Numbered from the stretch's first letter, positions 8,845 through 18,120 are shown. The stretch: 64,000 nucleotides of DNA from Streptomyces coacervatus (GCF_029223485.1 NZ_JARHTP010000018.1:62001-126000); one strand, 5' to 3'. Numbers and translations: made by a program. The notes: generated from the letters alone by a model not told the origin.

Positions 8845-8846
8845 TC

Positions 8847-9881
8847 TTATCCGTTCCTTACACGCAACTGGCCGCTGACCTGCGTCGATTGCGTGGCCAC
8901 CGGCCGCCGAAGTCCGTACACAGGCACCCGAAGGAGCATGAGTACGACGACGAGCGCCACCCCTCCCACCCACAACACCGCGGACCGGTCGGTCCATCCG
9001 ATGTGCATGAGCACCCCGACCAGCACCCCCGCGAAGGCCCCGATGCCGGGCAGCACGGTCGCCCCCTGCGGGGTGAGCCCCAACCGCCGCAGCCGGTGCG
9101 CCACATGGTCGGGCCCGCCCCGCAGCAACGGCCGCCCGGCCAGCCGCCGCGACAGGACCACCAGGAGTACGTCGGCGCTCGCCAGCACGGTGAGCGAGAA
9201 CAGCACTCCCGCACTGGACGCCAGCCCGTAGCCGGCCCGGGTGAACACGGCCGACGCGGCCAGCAGGAACCCGGTGAACATCGACCCGCACGCACCGAGG
9301 CCCACGCGCGCGGGCGGCCAGTTGTGCATGAGGAACCCGGTCAGCGCGGCGGCCAGCACGCTCAGCAGCACCGCGAGCCCGTCCATCACCTCGGCCGCCG
9401 CGCAGGCACCGACCCCGAAGGCGGTGAGCACGCCGACGGTCCCCGCGAGCGCGTCCGCATGGTCGAGCGCGTTGAACCCGACGGCGACGAAGACGATCCA
9501 GCAGACGGCGAGCAGCCCGACCGGCACCCCGGTCTCGTCGTACGGCACCACGCCGGCCGCCGCGGCGGCCGTACCGGCGACGAGGACCCGCGTCTTGACC
9601 CGCCGCACATCCGCGACGAGCCCGAGCGCCGCGACGGCACCCCCGGCGGCGAGCAGCCTCCCCACCCCGGCCCCGAGCGGCGCGACGCCGGTCCGGTCCA
9701 TGGCCACCGCCACCGCACAGGTGGCGAGCACCACGGCCAAACCCCCGAACAGCGGCACGGGCCGCTGCCGCTGCCGTCTGCGTTCGACGATCCCGAGGCG
9801 CAGCGCGGGCACCCGCAGCAGCGCGGTGAGCACGGCGGCGAGCAGGAGGGCTGTGGTGGCGGCGGCGATCCCGTATAGCAC
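8847..9881 (-). CDS. MraY/WecA-like membrane protein with degenerate active site
   Basis: A 344-aa polytopic membrane protein with about ten hydrophobic segments. The layout matches polyprenyl-phosphate phospho-N-acetylsugar transferases (MraY/WecA/TagO): an early 'PVPLFGG' block, a 'VADVRRVK' block, 'FNALDHADALAGT', 'GACGSMFTGF' and a late 'GPDHVAHRLRRLG' loop. The residues expected for catalysis are mostly missing. The DDxxD-type site reads 'VADVR', the NxxNxxDG site reads 'NALDHADALAG', and the usual GDxGS reads 'GACGS'. It may be non-enzymatic or divergent. It ends only 3 bp from HAIR operator 2 and reads toward dnaK. Confidence 0.72.
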   Translation of the reverse strand: MLYGIAAATTALLLAAVLTALLRVPALRLGIVERRRQRQRPVPLFGGLAVVLATCAVAVAMDRTGVAPLGAGVGRLLAAGGAVAALGLVADVRRVKTRVLVAGTAAAAAGVVPYDETGVPVGLLAVCWIVFVAVGFNALDHADALAGTVGVLTAFGVGACAAAEVMDGLAVLLSVLAAALTGFLMHNWPPARVGLGACGSMFTGFLLAASAVFTRAGYGLASSAGVLFSLTVLASADVLLVVLSRRLAGRPLLRGGPDHVAHRLRRLGLTPQGATVLPGIGAFAGVLVGVLMHIGWTDRSAVLWVGGVALVVVLMLLRVPVYGLRRPVATQSTQVSGQLRVRNG

Positions 9882-10086
9882 GGATCTAAATTAGGGGCAA
9901 ATTTCCCCATTAGGCATGAATAACACGATCGGATCACCCCAGGTCTTTGTCGACCTTTAAGGCAACCCTCAGCGATCCAGATCACTGCACGCCTGGCTAC
10001 AGTGCGTTGGAAGATGAGGGTAGTCTCAGACGGACTGCATAAGTTACCGCTTAGTAATCTCCCTCGCAGGCCCGAGGAGCCCCCAA

Positions 10087-12369
10087 ATGCAACTCGCCGC
10101 GATCATCGTGTCGCTGGTGCTGACCGTGGTCGGCGTTGCGCTGCTCGCACGCGCCATCGGTCAGTTCGTCCGGTACTTCAAGCTGGGCCAGCCCGTGCCC
10201 GCCGCCAGCCGGACCGACAACCCCTATTCGCGCAGCGTGACGCTGGTACGGGAATTCCTCGGCCACACGCGGATGAACCGCTGGGGCATCGTCGGCTTCG
10301 CCCACTGGTTCGTCGCCATCGGCTTCCTGACGCTGCCGCCGACCATCATCACGGCGTACGGGCAGCTCTTCCAGGCCGACTGGACGCTCCCGGTCATCGG
10401 CGGCTTCCTGCCGTACGAGCTGTACATCGAGTTCATCGCCGCGATGACGACGCTCGGCATCGTCACGCTGATGGTCATCCGCCTGCTGAACCTGCCCTCG
10501 CGGCCCGGCCGCAAGTCCCGCTTCGCAGGCTCGAAGATGGGCCAGGCGTACTTCGTCGAGTACGTCATCCTCACCATCGGCCTCGCGATCTACGTGCTGC
10601 GCGGCCTGGAGGGCGCGCTGCACCACGTGGACCACTTCGAGGCGGCGTACTTCGCCTCGTACCCGCTGATCCTGGCCTTCAAGGGCCTGAGCGTCGCCAC
10701 GCTGCAGAACCTGGTCTACCTGGCCGCCATGATCAAGCTGGGCACGACCATGATCTGGATGATCACGGTCAGCCTGAACACCAACATGGGCGTCGCCTGG
10801 CACCGCTTCCTCGCGTTCCCGAACATCTGGTTCAAGCGCAACGCGACCGGTGAGACGGCGCTCGGCGCCCTGCAGCCGATGACGTCGGGCGGCAAGCCGA
10901 TCGACTTCACCGACCCGGGCGACGACGACGTCTTCGGCGTCTCCCAGGTCGAGCAGTTCTCCTGGAAGGGCCTGCTGGACTTCTCGACCTGCACCGAGTG
11001 CGGCCGCTGCCAGTCCCAGTGTCCCGCCTGGAACACGGGCAAGCCCCTCTCTCCCAAGCTCCTGATCATGTCCCTGAGGGACCACGCCCACGCCAAGGCC
11101 CCGTACCTGCTGGCCGGCGGCGGCAAGTCCATGGAGGGCGAGGAGAAGGCGACGGAGGAGCAGCTGGCCGACGTCCCCGCCGCGGCTCTCGCCGAGGCCG
11201 AGCGCCCGCTGATCGGCACTCTTGAAGACAACGGCGTCATCGACCCGGACGTCCTGTGGTCCTGCACCACCTGCGGCGCCTGCGTCGAGCAGTGCCCGGT
11301 GGACATCGAGCACATCGACCACATCGTCGACATGCGCCGCTACCAGGTGATGATCGAGTCGGCCTTCCCCTCCGAGGCGGGCACGATGCTCAAGAACCTG
11401 GAGAAGAAGGGCAACCCCTGGGGCCTGGCCAAGAAGCAGCGCCTGGAGTGGCTCAAGGAGGTCGAGTTCGAGGTCCCGGTCGTCGGCCAGGACATCGAGG
11501 ACCTCACCGAGGTCGAGTACCTGTACTGGGTCGGCTGCGCCGGAGCCCTGGAGGACCGCGCGAAGAAGACCACGAAGGCCTTCGCGGAACTCCTCCACAT
11601 CGCGGGCGTGAAGTTCGCGATCATGGGCGGCGACGAGAAGTGCACCGGCGACTCCGCCCGCCGTCTCGGCAACGAGCCCCTGTTCCAGGAGCTCGGCATG
11701 GAGAACGTCATGGCCCTGAACATGGCGTTCGGCGAGGAGCTGGACGACGACGGCAAGGTCGTCCCGGAGTCCGCCAAGCCGAAGTCGGCGAAGAAGATCG
11801 TCGCCACCTGCCCGCACTGCCTCAACACCATCGGCAACGAGTACCCGCAGCTCGGCGGCGACTACGAGGTCATCCACCACACCCAGCTGCTGCAGCACCT
11901 GGTCGACGAGGGCAAGCTGGTCCCGGTCACCCCGGTCGAGGGCATCATCACCTACCACGACCCCTGCTACCTGGGCCGCCACAACAAGATCTACACGCCC
12001 CCGCGCGAGATCATCGCGAACGTCCCGGGCCTGCGCAACGAGGAGATGCACCGCCACAAGGAGCGCGGCTTCTGCTGCGGCGCCGGCGGCGCGCGCATGT
12101 GGATGGAGGAGCGCATCGGCAAGCGCATCAACAACGAGCGCGTCGACGAGGCCCTCTCCCTCAACCCCGACATCGTGTCGACGGCCTGCCCCTTCTGCCT
12201 GGTGATGCTGACCGACTCGGTCAACGGCAAGAAGAACGAGGGCAAGGCCAAGGAGTCCATCCAGGTGGTGGACGTCGCCCAGCTCCTCCTGGAGTCGGTG
12301 AAGACGCCGGTCGACCCGGCCGGCGAACCGGAGTCGGAGACCGCACCGGAGCCGGAGCCGGTGAAGTAG
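10087..12369 (+). CDS. Membrane-anchored Fe-S oxidoreductase, HdrD/GlpC-like (CCG domains)
   Basis: A 760-aa protein. Residues 1-240 hold about five membrane helices resembling NarI-type cytochrome subunits. Two ferredoxin-type 4Fe-4S motifs follow at about residues 301 ('CTECGRCQSQCP') and 393 ('CTTCGACVEQCP'). Two cysteine-rich CCG-type domains follow, with 'CPHCLNTIGNEYP' in the first and 'HDPCYLGRHN', 'FCCGAGGARMW' and 'CPFCLVML' in the second. The C-terminus is acidic/Pro-rich. The family passes electrons between the membrane and soluble partners; the donor and acceptor here are unknown. It stands alone behind a 205-bp divergent intergenic region, with its own terminator. Large Fe-S reductases of this architecture are common in actinomycetes. 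Confidence 0.88.
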   Translation: MQLAAIIVSLVLTVVGVALLARAIGQFVRYFKLGQPVPAASRTDNPYSRSVTLVREFLGHTRMNRWGIVGFAHWFVAIGFLTLPPTIITAYGQLFQADWTLPVIGGFLPYELYIEFIAAMTTLGIVTLMVIRLLNLPSRPGRKSRFAGSKMGQAYFVEYVILTIGLAIYVLRGLEGALHHVDHFEAAYFASYPLILAFKGLSVATLQNLVYLAAMIKLGTTMIWMITVSLNTNMGVAWHRFLAFPNIWFKRNATGETALGALQPMTSGGKPIDFTDPGDDDVFGVSQVEQFSWKGLLDFSTCTECGRCQSQCPAWNTGKPLSPKLLIMSLRDHAHAKAPYLLAGGGKSMEGEEKATEEQLADVPAAALAEAERPLIGTLEDNGVIDPDVLWSCTTCGACVEQCPVDIEHIDHIVDMRRYQVMIESAFPSEAGTMLKNLEKKGNPWGLAKKQRLEWLKEVEFEVPVVGQDIEDLTEVEYLYWVGCAGALEDRAKKTTKAFAELLHIAGVKFAIMGGDEKCTGDSARRLGNEPLFQELGMENVMALNMAFGEELDDDGKVVPESAKPKSAKKIVATCPHCLNTIGNEYPQLGGDYEVIHHTQLLQHLVDEGKLVPVTPVEGIITYHDPCYLGRHNKIYTPPREIIANVPGLRNEEMHRHKERGFCCGAGGARMWMEERIGKRINNERVDEALSLNPDIVSTACPFCLVMLTDSVNGKKNEGKAKESIQVVDVAQLLLESVKTPVDPAGEPESETAPEPEPVK

Positions 12370-12388
12370 CAGGCCTTACGGCTGTGCC

Positions 12389-12423
12389 GACGCCCCCATG
12401 TCCCGTGCGGACGTGGGGGCGTC
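12389..12423 (+). terminator. Terminator of the Fe-S oxidoreductase gene
   Basis: Stem GACGCCCCCATGTCC (12389-12403) pairing with 12409-12423 with one mismatch, 20 bp after the stop, followed by TTCG. Confidence 0.75.
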
Positions 12424-12535
12424 TTCGTAGGCAGACAAACCTCGGTACGGTAATGCGCCCTGTAAGGGGCGCGGGGAACTGCGCGACCGGCCCCCACCGG
12501 CCCGCGGGTTTGTCACCGTTCTTCCAGCGGAGCGC

Positions 12536-12862
12536 CTACGCGCCCTTCGGCCCCGCCTGCTGCACCACCTCGAAGGACCACAGGGTCGACCCGCTGGCCG
12601 CCGGCTTGGGCCGCTCCGCGCCCTCGGCGCCGCCCTGGTGGGCGGACTTCATCGGCCCCTCCATCCACGCCTGGAACGACTTCTCGTCGCGCCAGCGCGT
12701 GTACACGAGGTAGGTGTCCGTCCCCTCGACCGGCCGCAACAGCTCGAACCACTCGAACCCGTCGGAGTTCTCCACGGCATGGGCCCGCGAGGCGAACCGC
12801 TTCTCCAGGACCTCCCGCTGCTCGGCAGGCACGGTCAGCACATTGATCTTGACTACGCTCAT
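12536..12862 (-). CDS. Antibiotic biosynthesis monooxygenase (ABM/heme-degrading fold) protein
   Basis: A 108-aa dimeric alpha-beta barrel (ABM) protein. It starts at ATG 12862 with 'MSVVKINVLTVP'. The ABM signatures are 'SDGFEWFELLRPVEG' and 'YLVYTRWRDEKSFQAWMEG'. Close relatives include small monooxygenases and IsdG/MhuD-type heme oxygenases. The C-terminal extension 'GSTLWSFEVVQQ' is typical of the actinobacterial subgroup. No operon partner is seen; it lies between the Fe-S gene terminator and a divergent FG-GAP lipoprotein gene. The substrate cannot be told from sequence. Confidence 0.85.
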   Translation of the reverse strand: MSVVKINVLTVPAEQREVLEKRFASRAHAVENSDGFEWFELLRPVEGTDTYLVYTRWRDEKSFQAWMEGPMKSAHQGGAEGAERPKPAASGSTLWSFEVVQQAGPKGA

Positions 12863-12936
12863 GCCCCCATCTTGAACCCCGCCCCGCTCCGGGCGACTGT
12901 CGCCCCGCCCCGAACGCATGCATCATTGCCCAGGCG

Positions 12937-14250
12937 TTGTCGACGGTGCTGACGAGGTGGACGGTGCGCGTGCGAAGAGGCGGGACATGTACGGCGGCAC
13001 TCGTCGGCTGCACCCTTCTCCTCGCCGCCTGCGGCCCCGGCGCCGACGCGGGCGTCGCCAAGCACACCCCCGTACAGATCGCGGACGCCCCGGCCAAGCT
13101 GCCCATCCCGCACGGCAAGGGCGGCAGGACCCCCGACGACTTCAACGGCGACGGCCACCGCGACCTCGTCCTGGACGACCTGGTCAAGGCGCAGAGCCAC
13201 GCCGACGACGCCGGCATCGGCATCGTCTACGGCGGCGCGCACGGACTCGCCCCGGGGGCAAGGCAGTTGCTCGCCCCCGCCCGGTACGCGGCCCGCACCA
13301 AGGGCCAACTCCCCGCCGTCTTCGACGCGGAGGCGACCTGCGACCTGGACCAGGACGGTTTCACCGACCTGGTGGTCTCCACCGATCCGCCCTACGACGG
13401 CCAGGGGCAGCCCCCCGTCCCCCTCCAGCTCCTCTTCGGCTCGCCCACCGGCCTCACGCCCGCCGTCCACCTCACCGTCCCGGCCCGATCCCGCTTCGGC
13501 AACGACTGGCCCGACCAGCCGGTGTGCGGCGACTACGACGGCGACGGCGCCGAGGACCTGGTCCTGCACGCGTCCGCCGGTCAACTCACCTATCTGCGCG
13601 GCCCGTTCAGCCGTAGAGGCACCCCGCACGCGGCCACCGCTCCCATCCCCTCGACCGGCGAGCTCCCCACGGGCCCGGCCGCCGACGTGAACCACGACGG
13701 GTACGACGACCTCGTGGTCCGTACGGCAGAGGGCGCCGGCAAGGCGTCGATCGTCCTCGGCGGCCCCGCCGGCCCGACCCGCACCACGATCGCCCTCCCG
13801 GCGGGCATCGACATCGCCCTCGGCCGCTTCGGCCGGGGCAAGGCCCTGGACGCGGCGGTCGGCACCCTCGACGGAACGTCTCTGCGCTACGACCTCCCGA
13901 CCCCCACCCGAGCCACCCTCGCCTCCCCCGGCTCCATGCTCGACACCGCCGACTTCGACGGCGACGGCCTGGGCGAACTCGTCTCCAGCGGCTCGGGGCT
14001 GAAGGTGTTCCGGGGCCGTGGAACAGGCCTGTCCACGGCGGGCATGGTGACCGTCGAGCCTCCGGCCCAGGGCACGACCAGGGTCCTCGCGGTCGGCGAC
14101 TTCGACGGGGACGGGCGGGCCGACCTCGCGGTACGGACGTACCGGGGCGAGACGAAGGACACCGTCGCCGTCTACCGGGGTGCCAAGAAGGGTCTGCTGG
14201 CGAAGGAGCCGGCGGTCACCTTCTCCACCTCGGAGTTCCTGGCCGACTGA
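12937..14250 (+). CDS. FG-GAP (VCBS) repeat lipoprotein
   Basis: A protein of up to 437 aa. The N-terminus is basic, then hydrophobic, ending in the lipobox 'LLAAC' near residue 32, so it is probably anchored outside the membrane. It then has several FG-GAP/VCBS repeats with calcium-loop-like motifs such as 'DFNGDGHRDLV', 'DYDGDGAEDLV', 'DVNHDGYDDLV' and 'DFDGDGLGELV', building an integrin-like beta-propeller. The start is uncertain: TTG at 12937, or more likely one of the GTGs at 12961 or 12967, just before the arginine-rich signal. It is followed by a second FG-GAP protein on the same strand after 180 bp. Ligand unknown. Confidence 0.85.
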   Translation: MSTVLTRWTVRVRRGGTCTAALVGCTLLLAACGPGADAGVAKHTPVQIADAPAKLPIPHGKGGRTPDDFNGDGHRDLVLDDLVKAQSHADDAGIGIVYGGAHGLAPGARQLLAPARYAARTKGQLPAVFDAEATCDLDQDGFTDLVVSTDPPYDGQGQPPVPLQLLFGSPTGLTPAVHLTVPARSRFGNDWPDQPVCGDYDGDGAEDLVLHASAGQLTYLRGPFSRRGTPHAATAPIPSTGELPTGPAADVNHDGYDDLVVRTAEGAGKASIVLGGPAGPTRTTIALPAGIDIALGRFGRGKALDAAVGTLDGTSLRYDLPTPTRATLASPGSMLDTADFDGDGLGELVSSGSGLKVFRGRGTGLSTAGMVTVEPPAQGTTRVLAVGDFDGDGRADLAVRTYRGETKDTVAVYRGAKKGLLAKEPAVTFSTSEFLAD

Positions 14251-14430
14251 CGCCACAACAACCTCAGGAATTTACCGGACTCACGTACAACCCTTACGCA
14301 CCGTCGCAGGTCTCCTGATCGCCGACCGCGCGTGAACCCGAGGACAACTCCCGGCAAACACGGGCGGACGCGCACCCCATCGACTGTGGATGCCCGCCAG
14401 GCATCCCCGCATGCCGCAGGAGAAACCCGC

Positions 14431-15906
14431 ATGCACAAGCCTCTGCGACTCGCCCTCGCGACGGCCACCGCCGTCGCTCTGACGGGCGGTCTGCTCACGT
14501 TCTCGGCCGTGAACGCCACGGCCGCGGACTCCACCCATGTCCCGCAGGCCGACTTCAACGGCGACGGGATCGGCGACGTGGCCTTCTCGGCCGCCGGCGC
14601 CTACGTCAGCGGCCACAAGAACGCCGGCCAGCTGGTCGTCCTCTACGGCACCGCCACCGGTGTCTCCTCCGCCAAGCGCTCCACCATCAGCCAGAACACC
14701 GCAGGCAACCCCGGCACCGCCGAGACCGGCGACGCCTTCGGCTCGGAGACCGCGTACGCCGACTTCAACGGCGACGGCTACGACGACCTCGCCGTCGGCT
14801 CGCCCGGCGAGGACGTCGGCAGCGACGTGGACGGCGGCGGCCTCGTGATCCTGTGGGGCTCGGCCTCCGGCATCACCGGCAAGGGCGTCGGCATCGCCGA
14901 CCCGGCCCCGTCCAGCCACGACTACTGGGGCAAGAACCTCGCCGCCGGCGACTTCGACGGCGACGGCAAGGCCGACCTGGCCGTCGGCAGCTCCGCTGCC
15001 ACGATCTACGTCTTCAAGGGCGGCTTCAACTCCTCCGGCACGGCCGGCGGCCGCTACACGATCAAGCCCGCCATCCAGAGCGGCAACGGCGCGAACGGCC
15101 CGCTCAACCTGACCGCCGGTGACGTCAACGGCGACAAGCGCACCGACCTGGTCGTCGACGGCTTCGAGACCGAGACCAGCTACGGCTGGAACCGCAACTA
15201 CTACATCCCCGGCACCGCGAGCGGCCTGAGCCTCGCCTCCGCCCAGGCCCTCAAGCCGGGCGTCATCACCGCGATCGGCGACATCAACGGCGACGGCTAC
15301 GGCGACATCGTCAGCGGCGCCCAGTGGGACACCACCACCAGCGACGGCACCGCCATCCCGGACTCCGGCAAGGGCGGCAAGGTCTGGGTCACCTACGGCT
15401 CCGACGGCGGCCCGACCACCTCCACCGGCATCACCCAGGACACCGGCAACGTCCCCGGCACCGCCGAGAGCAAGGACTGGTTCGGCTACGAACTCGACCT
15501 CGGCGACATCAACGGCGACGGCTTCCTCGACCTCGCGATCGGCGTCGCCGGCGAGAACATCGGCAGCGCCGTCAACACCGGCGCGGTCACCGTCCTCTAC
15601 GGCACCTCCAGCGGCCTGGACACCACCTCCGGCGCCCAGGGCTTCGCCCAGAGCACCCCGGGAGTGCCCGGTAACGACGAGAACGACGACATGTTCGGCG
15701 CCGACGTCAAGCTCGACGACGTCACCGGCGACGGCAAGGCCGACCTGATCGTGGGCTCGTACGAGAACGACGGCAACGGCGCGGTCACCTATCTGCCCTC
15801 CGACGGCACCGTGATCACCACGACCGGCTCCCGCGCGGTCGCGCCGAGCACCTCGGGCGTCTCGACGACGGGAACGCCGTCCTTCGGCGCCAACTTCGCC
15901 GACTGA
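14431..15906 (+). CDS. Secreted FG-GAP repeat (integrin-like propeller) protein
   Basis: A 491-aa Sec-secreted protein. The start at ATG 14431 is chosen for an AGGAG ribosome site and a clean signal peptide ('LALATATAVALTGGLLTF', cleavage near 'NATA-AD'). The mature part carries about seven FG-GAP repeats with 'DFNGDGIGDVA', 'DFNGDGYDDLAVGSPGE', 'DINGDGFLDLAIGVAGE' and 'DVTGDGKADLIVGS', predicted to fold as a calcium-binding seven-bladed propeller. Unlike its upstream neighbour it has no lipobox, so it is probably released or wall-associated. Such proteins are abundant in Streptomyces secretomes; function unknown. Confidence 0.88.
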   Translation: MHKPLRLALATATAVALTGGLLTFSAVNATAADSTHVPQADFNGDGIGDVAFSAAGAYVSGHKNAGQLVVLYGTATGVSSAKRSTISQNTAGNPGTAETGDAFGSETAYADFNGDGYDDLAVGSPGEDVGSDVDGGGLVILWGSASGITGKGVGIADPAPSSHDYWGKNLAAGDFDGDGKADLAVGSSAATIYVFKGGFNSSGTAGGRYTIKPAIQSGNGANGPLNLTAGDVNGDKRTDLVVDGFETETSYGWNRNYYIPGTASGLSLASAQALKPGVITAIGDINGDGYGDIVSGAQWDTTTSDGTAIPDSGKGGKVWVTYGSDGGPTTSTGITQDTGNVPGTAESKDWFGYELDLGDINGDGFLDLAIGVAGENIGSAVNTGAVTVLYGTSSGLDTTSGAQGFAQSTPGVPGNDENDDMFGADVKLDDVTGDGKADLIVGSYENDGNGAVTYLPSDGTVITTTGSRAVAPSTSGVSTTGTPSFGANFAD

Positions 15907-15919
15907 CCGGCCCCGTACC

Positions 15920-15951
15920 GGAGCCGGGCCCTCACCCTCGGGCCCGGCTCC
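15920..15951 (+). terminator. Terminator after the FG-GAP gene
   Basis: Perfect 12-bp GC stem (15920-15931 with 15940-15951), 14 bp after the stop, followed by a pyrimidine-rich TTCTTCT tract. Confidence 0.85.
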
Positions 15952-16072
15952 TTCTTCTCCCTAGGGGCTGCCCGGACGCGCCCCGTAGGGGATGTCACAG
16001 CTCGGCAGCAAAGCCGGGCCCGAACCGCCGGGCCGGACACGTCACTCTCCGGGAGCAGGTACGTTCGAAGGC

Positions 16073-16975
16073 GTGGCTGGATTCAGGATCGGACGCGGCG
16101 CCCGGAACAACGGCGCTCCGCAAACGCGACCGCAACAACCCCCGTACGGACAGCAGGCACCGCAGCGCCCGTCGCACGGCTATCCCCCGGCGCCGCAGCC
16201 CGGCCCCGGGCAGCAGCAGTACGGCAACGGCGGCGGCCAGTGGCCGCAGGGCAGCGGCGGCGGGTACGGAGAGCCGGAGTACTTCGGCGACGGCGGCGGC
16301 TATGCACCGCAGGGCAACCCGGACCCGTACGCGGCCAACAACCCGGGCCACACCCAGGCGTTCACGGTCGGCGAGGACCCGTACAACCAGGGTGGCACCT
16401 ACCGCGCGGGCTCGGCCGCGGCGGCCCCGGTGGGCCCCCGCCTGCACTGGAAGGACCTGCTGAGGGGAATCATCTTCTCCCCCACCCAGACCTTCCTCCA
16501 GATGCGCGACTACACGATGTGGGGCCCGGCCCTCATCGTGACGTTCCTCTACGGCCTCCTCGCGGTCTTCGGCTTCGACGGCGCACGCTCGGACGCGATC
16601 AACGCCACCCTGGCGAACGCGGTCCCGATCGTCCTGACGACGGCCGTCGCCCTCGTCCTCTCGTCCTTCATCCTGGGCGTGGTCACCCACACCCTGGCCC
16701 GCCAGCTCGGCGGCGACGGCGCCTGGCAGCCCACGGTCGGCCTCTCCATGCTGATCATGTCCCTGACCGACACGCCCCGCCTGGTCTTCGCCATGTTCTT
16801 CGGCGGCAACGCAACCTTCGTCCAGGCCCTGGGCTGGGCGACCTGGGTCGCGGCAGGGGCGTTGCTGACGATGATGGTCAGCCGCTCCCACGACCTCCCC
16901 TGGCCGAAGGCCCTGGGCGCGTCGGCGATCCAGCTGATCGCCCTGCTGTCGATCGTGAAACTGGGCACGTTCTAG
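16073..16975 (+). CDS. Yip1-family membrane protein with Gln/Pro/Gly-rich N-terminus
   Basis: A 300-aa protein. I start at GTG 16073 ('MAGFRIGRGARNNG'); the frame is open further upstream but without protein-like sequence. Residues 1-110 are a low-complexity Gln/Pro/Gly/Tyr-rich tail, probably disordered. From about residue 125 there are five hydrophobic helices in a Yip1-like arrangement: 'LRGIIFSPTQTFLQMRDY', 'MWGPALIVTFLYGLLAVFGF' and three more. The Streptomyces homologues I recall share this layout; the role is unknown. It is convergent with the phosphoribosyltransferase gene and separated from it by a strong hairpin. Confidence 0.82.
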   Translation: MAGFRIGRGARNNGAPQTRPQQPPYGQQAPQRPSHGYPPAPQPGPGQQQYGNGGGQWPQGSGGGYGEPEYFGDGGGYAPQGNPDPYAANNPGHTQAFTVGEDPYNQGGTYRAGSAAAAPVGPRLHWKDLLRGIIFSPTQTFLQMRDYTMWGPALIVTFLYGLLAVFGFDGARSDAINATLANAVPIVLTTAVALVLSSFILGVVTHTLARQLGGDGAWQPTVGLSMLIMSLTDTPRLVFAMFFGGNATFVQALGWATWVAAGALLTMMVSRSHDLPWPKALGASAIQLIALLSIVKLGTF

Positions 16976-16994
16976 CCCGCACACCCGAGGACAA

Positions 16995-17035
16995 CACAAA
17001 GGGGCTCCCGGCAGTGTGCCGGGAGCCCCTTTGTG
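16995..17035. terminator. Bidirectional terminator
   Basis: Nearly 19-bp perfect stem around AAAGGGGCTCCCGGCA (centre about 17015), with an A-tract on one side and a T-tract on the other, between convergent genes. Confidence 0.9.
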
Positions 17036-17041
17036 CTGCAC

Positions 17042-17548
17042 TCAGGCGTCGAGAACCTGCCCGGTCCGCTTGACCACGGGCGGCTCGACGGACCACGGGA
17101 AGTTGATCCACTCATCGGTGCGCTTCCACACGTATTCGCACTTCACGAGGGACTGCGACTTCTCGTAGATCACCGCGGAACGCACCTCGGCCACATGGTC
17201 GAGGCAGAAGTCGTGCACGAGCTTCAGCGTCTTCCCGGTGTCGGCGACGTCATCCGCGATCAGCACCTTCTTGTCAGTGAAATCAATCGCATTCGGGACA
17301 GGAGACAGCATCACGGGCATTTCGAGCGTCTGACCCACCCCGGTATAAAACTCCACATTGACCAGGTGGATGTTCTTGCAGTCGAGGGCGTAGGCAAGCC
17401 CACCCGCGACGAACACGCCCCCGCGCGCGATGCTGAGCACGACGTCCGGCTCGTACCCGTCGTCGGCGATGACCTGCGCAAGCTCGCGCACAGCACCCCC
17501 GAACGCCTCGTACGTCAGGTTTTCCCGCACACCGCTCGCACCGCTCAC
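17042..17548 (-). CDS. Phosphoribosyltransferase family protein
   Basis: A 168-aa type I phosphoribosyltransferase. The PRPP-binding loop context is 'KKVLIADDVADTGKTL', and 'VVLSIARGGVFVAGGLAYAL' forms the pyrophosphate-loop region. The length and 'HLVNVEFYTG' segment resemble Gpt/XPRT-like enzymes, but base specificity cannot be assigned. I start at GTG 17548, which overlaps the dcd stop by 4 bp (GTGA). Coupling with dcd suggests a shared nucleotide-salvage context. Confidence 0.87.
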   Translation of the reverse strand: MSGASGVRENLTYEAFGGAVRELAQVIADDGYEPDVVLSIARGGVFVAGGLAYALDCKNIHLVNVEFYTGVGQTLEMPVMLSPVPNAIDFTDKKVLIADDVADTGKTLKLVHDFCLDHVAEVRSAVIYEKSQSLVKCEYVWKRTDEWINFPWSVEPPVVKRTGQVLDA

Positions 17549-18120
17549 ACCTGGGTCCGGTGGAAGTTGAGGTAGGACCGGGAGGCGGTGGGTCCGCGCT
17601 GCCCCTGGTACCGGGACCCGTACCGCTCGCTCCCGTACGGGAACTCGGCCGGCGAGCTCAGCCGGAACATGCACAGCTGCCCGATCTTCATGCCGGGCCA
17701 CAGCTTGATGGGCAGGGTGGCGAGATTGGAGAGCTCGAGCGTCACATGCCCGGAGAAGCCGGGGTCGATGAACCCGGCGGTGGAGTGGGTGACGAGCCCG
17801 AGCCGCCCGAGCGAACTCTTGCCCTCGAGCCGCGAGGCGAGATCGTCGGGGAGCGTGATGGCCTCGTACGTGCTGGCCAGGACGAACTCCCCGGGATGCA
17901 GGATGAACGGCTCATCGCCCTCCGGCTCCACGAGCCGGGTGAGATCCACCTGCTCGACGGAGGGATCGATGTGCGGGTACCGGTGGTTCTCGAACACCCG
18001 GAAATACCGGTCCAGCCGCACGTCGACACTCGACGGCTGCACCATGGATTCGTCGTAGGGATCGATCACCACCCGCCCGGCGTCGATCTCGGCCCGGATG
18101 TCCTTGTCTGAGAGAAGCAC
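17545..18120 (-). CDS. dcd: dCTP deaminase
   Basis: A 191-aa Dcd. It starts at GTG 18120 with 'MLLSDKDIRAEIDAGRV'. Key family blocks are present: 'QPSSVDVRLD', 'GKSSLGRLGL', 'HSTAGFIDPGFSGHVTLEL' and 'IGQLCMFRL'. It converts dCTP to dUTP, supplying dUMP for thymidylate synthesis; the trimeric fold is shared with dUTPases. Length is normal. It is the first gene of a two-gene unit with the phosphoribosyltransferase gene. Confidence 0.96.
   Translation of the reverse strand: MLLSDKDIRAEIDAGRVVIDPYDESMVQPSSVDVRLDRYFRVFENHRYPHIDPSVEQVDLTRLVEPEGDEPFILHPGEFVLASTYEAITLPDDLASRLEGKSSLGRLGLVTHSTAGFIDPGFSGHVTLELSNLATLPIKLWPGMKIGQLCMFRLSSPAEFPYGSERYGSRYQGQRGPTASRSYLNFHRTQV

Noticed and set aside
10051..12057. 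668-codon minus-strand frame opposite the Fe-S oxidoreductase
   Set aside because: No ribosome site or domain; mirror of a gene with clear cysteine motifs.
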